Assembly: GCA_030447945.1 (NCBI GenBank)
Contig: JAUJNV010000036.1
Coordinates: 1 to 16,319, forward strand
Length of the DNA: 16,319 nt
Direction: 5' to 3'
Source: Fimbriimonas sp.
GTDB lineage: Bacteria > Armatimonadota > Fimbriimonadia > Fimbriimonadales > Fimbriimonadaceae
Shown: positions 14,957 through 16,319 of the stretch, one piece after another
How the letters are laid out: every line of letters begins with the position of its first letter
How positions within the stretch are numbered: the first letter of the stretch is position 1
The notes under the pieces: generated by a model
Database searches by the model: none
Told to the model about the DNA's origin: nothing
Seen by the model: the letters and a program-made list of their open reading frames with translations, nothing else
Translations under genes and position numbers: made by a program

Positions 14957-14984
14957 TGGTGGGCGGTACAGGATTTGAACCTGT
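14957..14984 (-). tRNA. 3' end of a tRNA gene (T-arm, acceptor strand and CCA only)
   Basis: On the minus strand ACAGG-TTCAAAT-CCTGT forms a perfect five-pair T-stem with a canonical seven-base T-loop. It is followed by ACCGCCC and ACCA, the 3' acceptor strand with an encoded CCA-type end. The matching 5' acceptor strand (GGGCGGT), D-arm and a plausible anticodon arm are not found in the roughly 100 bases upstream, so only the last 28 bases of a tRNA gene are here. Such 3' fragments are typically left when an integrating element recombines at the T-arm/3' end. The amino-acid identity cannot be told from this part. Confidence 0.7.
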
Positions 14985-15014
14985 CCTTCCTACGTATGGC
15001 ATGCAACGTCTCAG

Positions 15015-15944
15015 ATGAGGATGAGGGAAATGGAAACCACCGAAAGACTTGGCGACGCATTGGATGAAGCACGGCGTTTACGGCGTCTCGCGCGCGATGC
15101 AAAGCGTGAGAAACAGCGTCTAGCGAGCTTCGATCGCGCCGCCAAGATGCACTTGGCGCGTCTACAGAACCCAGCCCCGGAAGATGACCCGACGGTAATT
15201 TCGGACCCGCAGCAGTATCACGTGGGCTGTTCCGGCTGGTTCTACTGGCACTGGCGGGGCAGCTTCTACCCGGAAGAGATCCCACGGACAAGTTGGTTTC
15301 ATCACTACGCCGAGAACTTCGACACGGTCGAACTGAACGCGCCGTTCTATTCCTGGCCAACGCTCGCGACCGTCAAGTCATGGATACGGCAGGCGGAGCA
15401 CTCTCAGAAGTTTGTCTACACGGTCAAGGTGACCGAGTTGATTACCCACGTCAAAGAATTCGGTGATACGCAAGACTTAGTGCTGGACTTCGGATACATC
15501 GCGGATCTGCTCGGGCCGCGTTTCGGATGCTTCCTTTTTCAACTGCCGCCCAGATTTACCTACACGCCGGACAGGCTCGAAGCCATAGTAGGCCAGCTCG
15601 ATCCGGCCCGCCGCAACGTCGTAGAGTTCCGGCATCGAAGTTGGTGGAACGATGCGGTGTACCAAGCCTTCCGAAAACACGGCATCATCTTCTGTTCCTG
15701 CAGCGGCCCGCGCCTTCCCGACGAGTTAGTCAAAACCGCCGACGAAATCTACGTGCGGTTTCACGGCACTAGTAGATGGTATCGACACGACTACACGACC
15801 GAAGAGCTGAAGGTTTGGGCAGCGCGCATCCGCAACTCCGGCGCCCACCAATCATGGATCTACTTCAATAACGACCGTGACGGGTACGCGATCAAGAATG
15901 CAAAGCAGCTAAGGCAGATGTTGGGGGGCACCATCATAGACTAA
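15015..15944 (+). CDS. DUF72 (YecE-like) family protein with N-terminal charged helical extension
   Basis: The ORF is intact for 309 residues. ATG 15015 and ATG 15030 are both possible; 15030 sits behind a GAGGATGAGGGA purine run and gives a 304-residue protein. From about residue 68 it is a DUF72 TIM-barrel-like domain: YHVGCSGWFYWHWRGSFYPE (68-87), FDTVELNAPFYSWPT, KFVYTVKV, GCFLFQLPPRFTYTP, RRNVVEFRHRSWW, IYVRFHGTSRWYRHDYTTEE then LKVW, and WIYFNNDRDGYAIKNAKQLR. DUF72 proteins normally begin a few residues before the GCSGW motif; here there is an extra Arg/Glu/Lys-rich helical stretch of some 60 residues. Function of the family is unknown. The gene lies between a tRNA 3' fragment and an IS481 tail, suggesting arrival by transfer. 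Confidence 0.88.
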   Translation: MRMREMETTERLGDALDEARRLRRLARDAKREKQRLASFDRAAKMHLARLQNPAPEDDPTVISDPQQYHVGCSGWFYWHWRGSFYPEEIPRTSWFHHYAENFDTVELNAPFYSWPTLATVKSWIRQAEHSQKFVYTVKVTELITHVKEFGDTQDLVLDFGYIADLLGPRFGCFLFQLPPRFTYTPDRLEAIVGQLDPARRNVVEFRHRSWWNDAVYQAFRKHGIIFCSCSGPRLPDELVKTADEIYVRFHGTSRWYRHDYTTEELKVWAARIRNSGAHQSWIYFNNDRDGYAIKNAKQLRQMLGGTIID

Positions 15945-16071
15945 AGCCGTAAAGTCTGGCTGAAAGTCGACCTTGAAGAGAAGTGCCGGCAGCCCCGGGG
16001 AGAACCCGACCGGTCCCGTCCAGGTGTAACCCATGTTTCCGGAACGAGTTGTACCATTCCTGTCCTGGCTG
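15945..16071 (+). mobile_element. tail of a second IS481 element (transposase C-terminal relic plus right end)
   Basis: Directly after the DUF72 stop the same frame reads SRKVWLKVDLEEKCRQPRGE then PDRSRPG and VTHVSGT. KVWL, DLEEK and a Pro-rich end resemble the last part of an IS481 transposase (xVWLVSFMxYDLGYFDLEEK...NPFG), with a gap where VSFMxYDLGYF should be. It is followed at 16026-16045 by GTAACCCATGTTTCCGGAAC, matching the right-end motif at 10821-10840 in the same orientation in 16 of 20 bases. A degenerate second copy starts at 16051, again one 25-base period later. Everything 5' of this in the element is missing. Confidence 0.6.
16026..16070. repeat. IS481 right terminal region, two motif copies
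   Basis: GTAACCCATGTTTCCGGAAC (16026-16045) and a weaker copy starting GTACCATTCCTGTCCTGG at 16051 repeat with a 25-base period, as do the left-end copies at 10253-10296. Confidence 0.55.
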
Positions 16072-16280
16072 GACACGATAAGTTAATGGATAAGTTGTGA
16101 GCTGGCCGGGCTGAAGCAAGCGCAGCGGGAGGCATCGTTTGCCCAAGGGAGCTGTCCCGAGCGCCCGAATCGGGTGGATCGGTGGTGATGGATGGACGCG
16201 TTTCAAAACCTTTCGACGATTGTCGGGGGAGGGTTTGGAAGCGGGCCGGCGGATGGCTCACATTGAACGATCCTTGCGGG
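16072..16280. other. non-coding stretch between the IS481 tail and the edge kinase
   Basis: About 210 bases with no supported gene. GATAAGTT occurs twice 12 bases apart (16077-16084 and 16089-16096) just beyond the IS end. Minus-strand open frames crossing the region have no family resemblance. Confidence 0.3.
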
Positions 16281-16319
16281 CTAGCTGCCGAGGGTGAAGT
16301 AAAAGGTCGCGCCCTTTCC
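16281..16319 (-). CDS. C-terminus of a sensor histidine kinase, partial (runs off right edge)
   Basis: The minus strand from the edge reads GKGATFYFTLGS and stops at TAG 16283-16281. GxGATFxFTLP followed by a stop is the usual last strand of the HATPase_c domain of histidine kinases; the kinase at 7273-8584 has [10 protein letters not shown] at the same place. Only 12 codons are visible, so the domain call is tentative and nothing can be said about its sensor part. Confidence 0.5.
   Translation of the reverse strand, partial: GKGATFYFTLGS

Noticed and set aside
14783..15067. Plus-strand open frame containing WWAVQDLNL
   Set aside because: This is the well-known spurious translation of a tRNA 3' end read on the opposite strand; it matches the tRNA fragment at 14957-14984.
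16077..16096. GATAAGTT direct repeat as iterons or a promoter
   Set aside because: Only two copies are present, next to a degenerate IS end; no replication or promoter context.
1..16319. CRISPR array, rRNA genes, complete tRNA genes, riboswitches
   Set aside because: I looked for regularly spaced repeats and for known RNA landmarks and found only the tRNA 3' fragment.

Overview
The window is about 16.3 kb of GC-rich bacterial DNA. The best taxonomic hint is the pseudopilin gene at 4662-5471. Its N-terminus ([19 protein letters not shown] followed by [13 protein letters not shown]) is the form I associate with Armatimonadota, particularly Fimbriimonadia. This is inference from one gene and needs a phylogeny. 

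Layout. (1) 1-1840, minus strand: a compact membrane operon reading YetF/DUF421 protein -> small winged-helix protein -> two tandem DUF5985 membrane proteins -> MgtC/SapB protein (cut by the left edge). Neighbouring stops and starts touch or overlap. (2) 1939-4505, plus strand, divergent from the first: copper-amine-oxidase-N-like stalk protein -> MscS mechanosensitive channel -> DUF2254 membrane protein, joined by ATGA and GTGA overlaps. (3) 4662-10085, mostly minus: an orphan type II/IV pseudopilin, a 5'-truncated SDR relic, a secreted dienelactone-hydrolase-like protein, a small plus-strand DUF1905 protein, and a two-gene operon encoding a double-domain KaiC-like ATPase and a histidine kinase with a degenerate receiver domain. 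(4) 10200-16070, an accessory-looking segment. It holds an internally deleted IS481 element, a PQQ-type sugar dehydrogenase lipoprotein, a broken aldo/keto reductase, an IS3 orfA fragment, an intact DNA polymerase IV, the 3' end of a tRNA gene without its 5' part, a DUF72 protein, and the tail of a second IS481 copy. (5) At the right edge, the last 12 codons of another sensor kinase on the minus strand.

A striking property is the uneven density of frameshifts. Nearly every gene in 1-3276 and in 12306-13065 has its recognisable protein family spread over two or three frames. DUF2254, the pseudopilin, the KaiC-like ATPase, the sugar dehydrogenase, DinB and DUF72 are uninterrupted. Because amino-acid similarity stays high across the shifts, I think many are single-base indels from poorly covered or unpolished sequence rather than old decay. 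The IS481, IS3, tRNA and SDR fragments lack whole segments and are true remnants.

The most interesting functional units are the KaiC-like/pseudo-receiver-kinase pair, which has a clock-like architecture with no KaiA or KaiB gene in view, and the two divergent membrane operons, which together look like an envelope or osmotic-stress module controlled by a small winged-helix protein.
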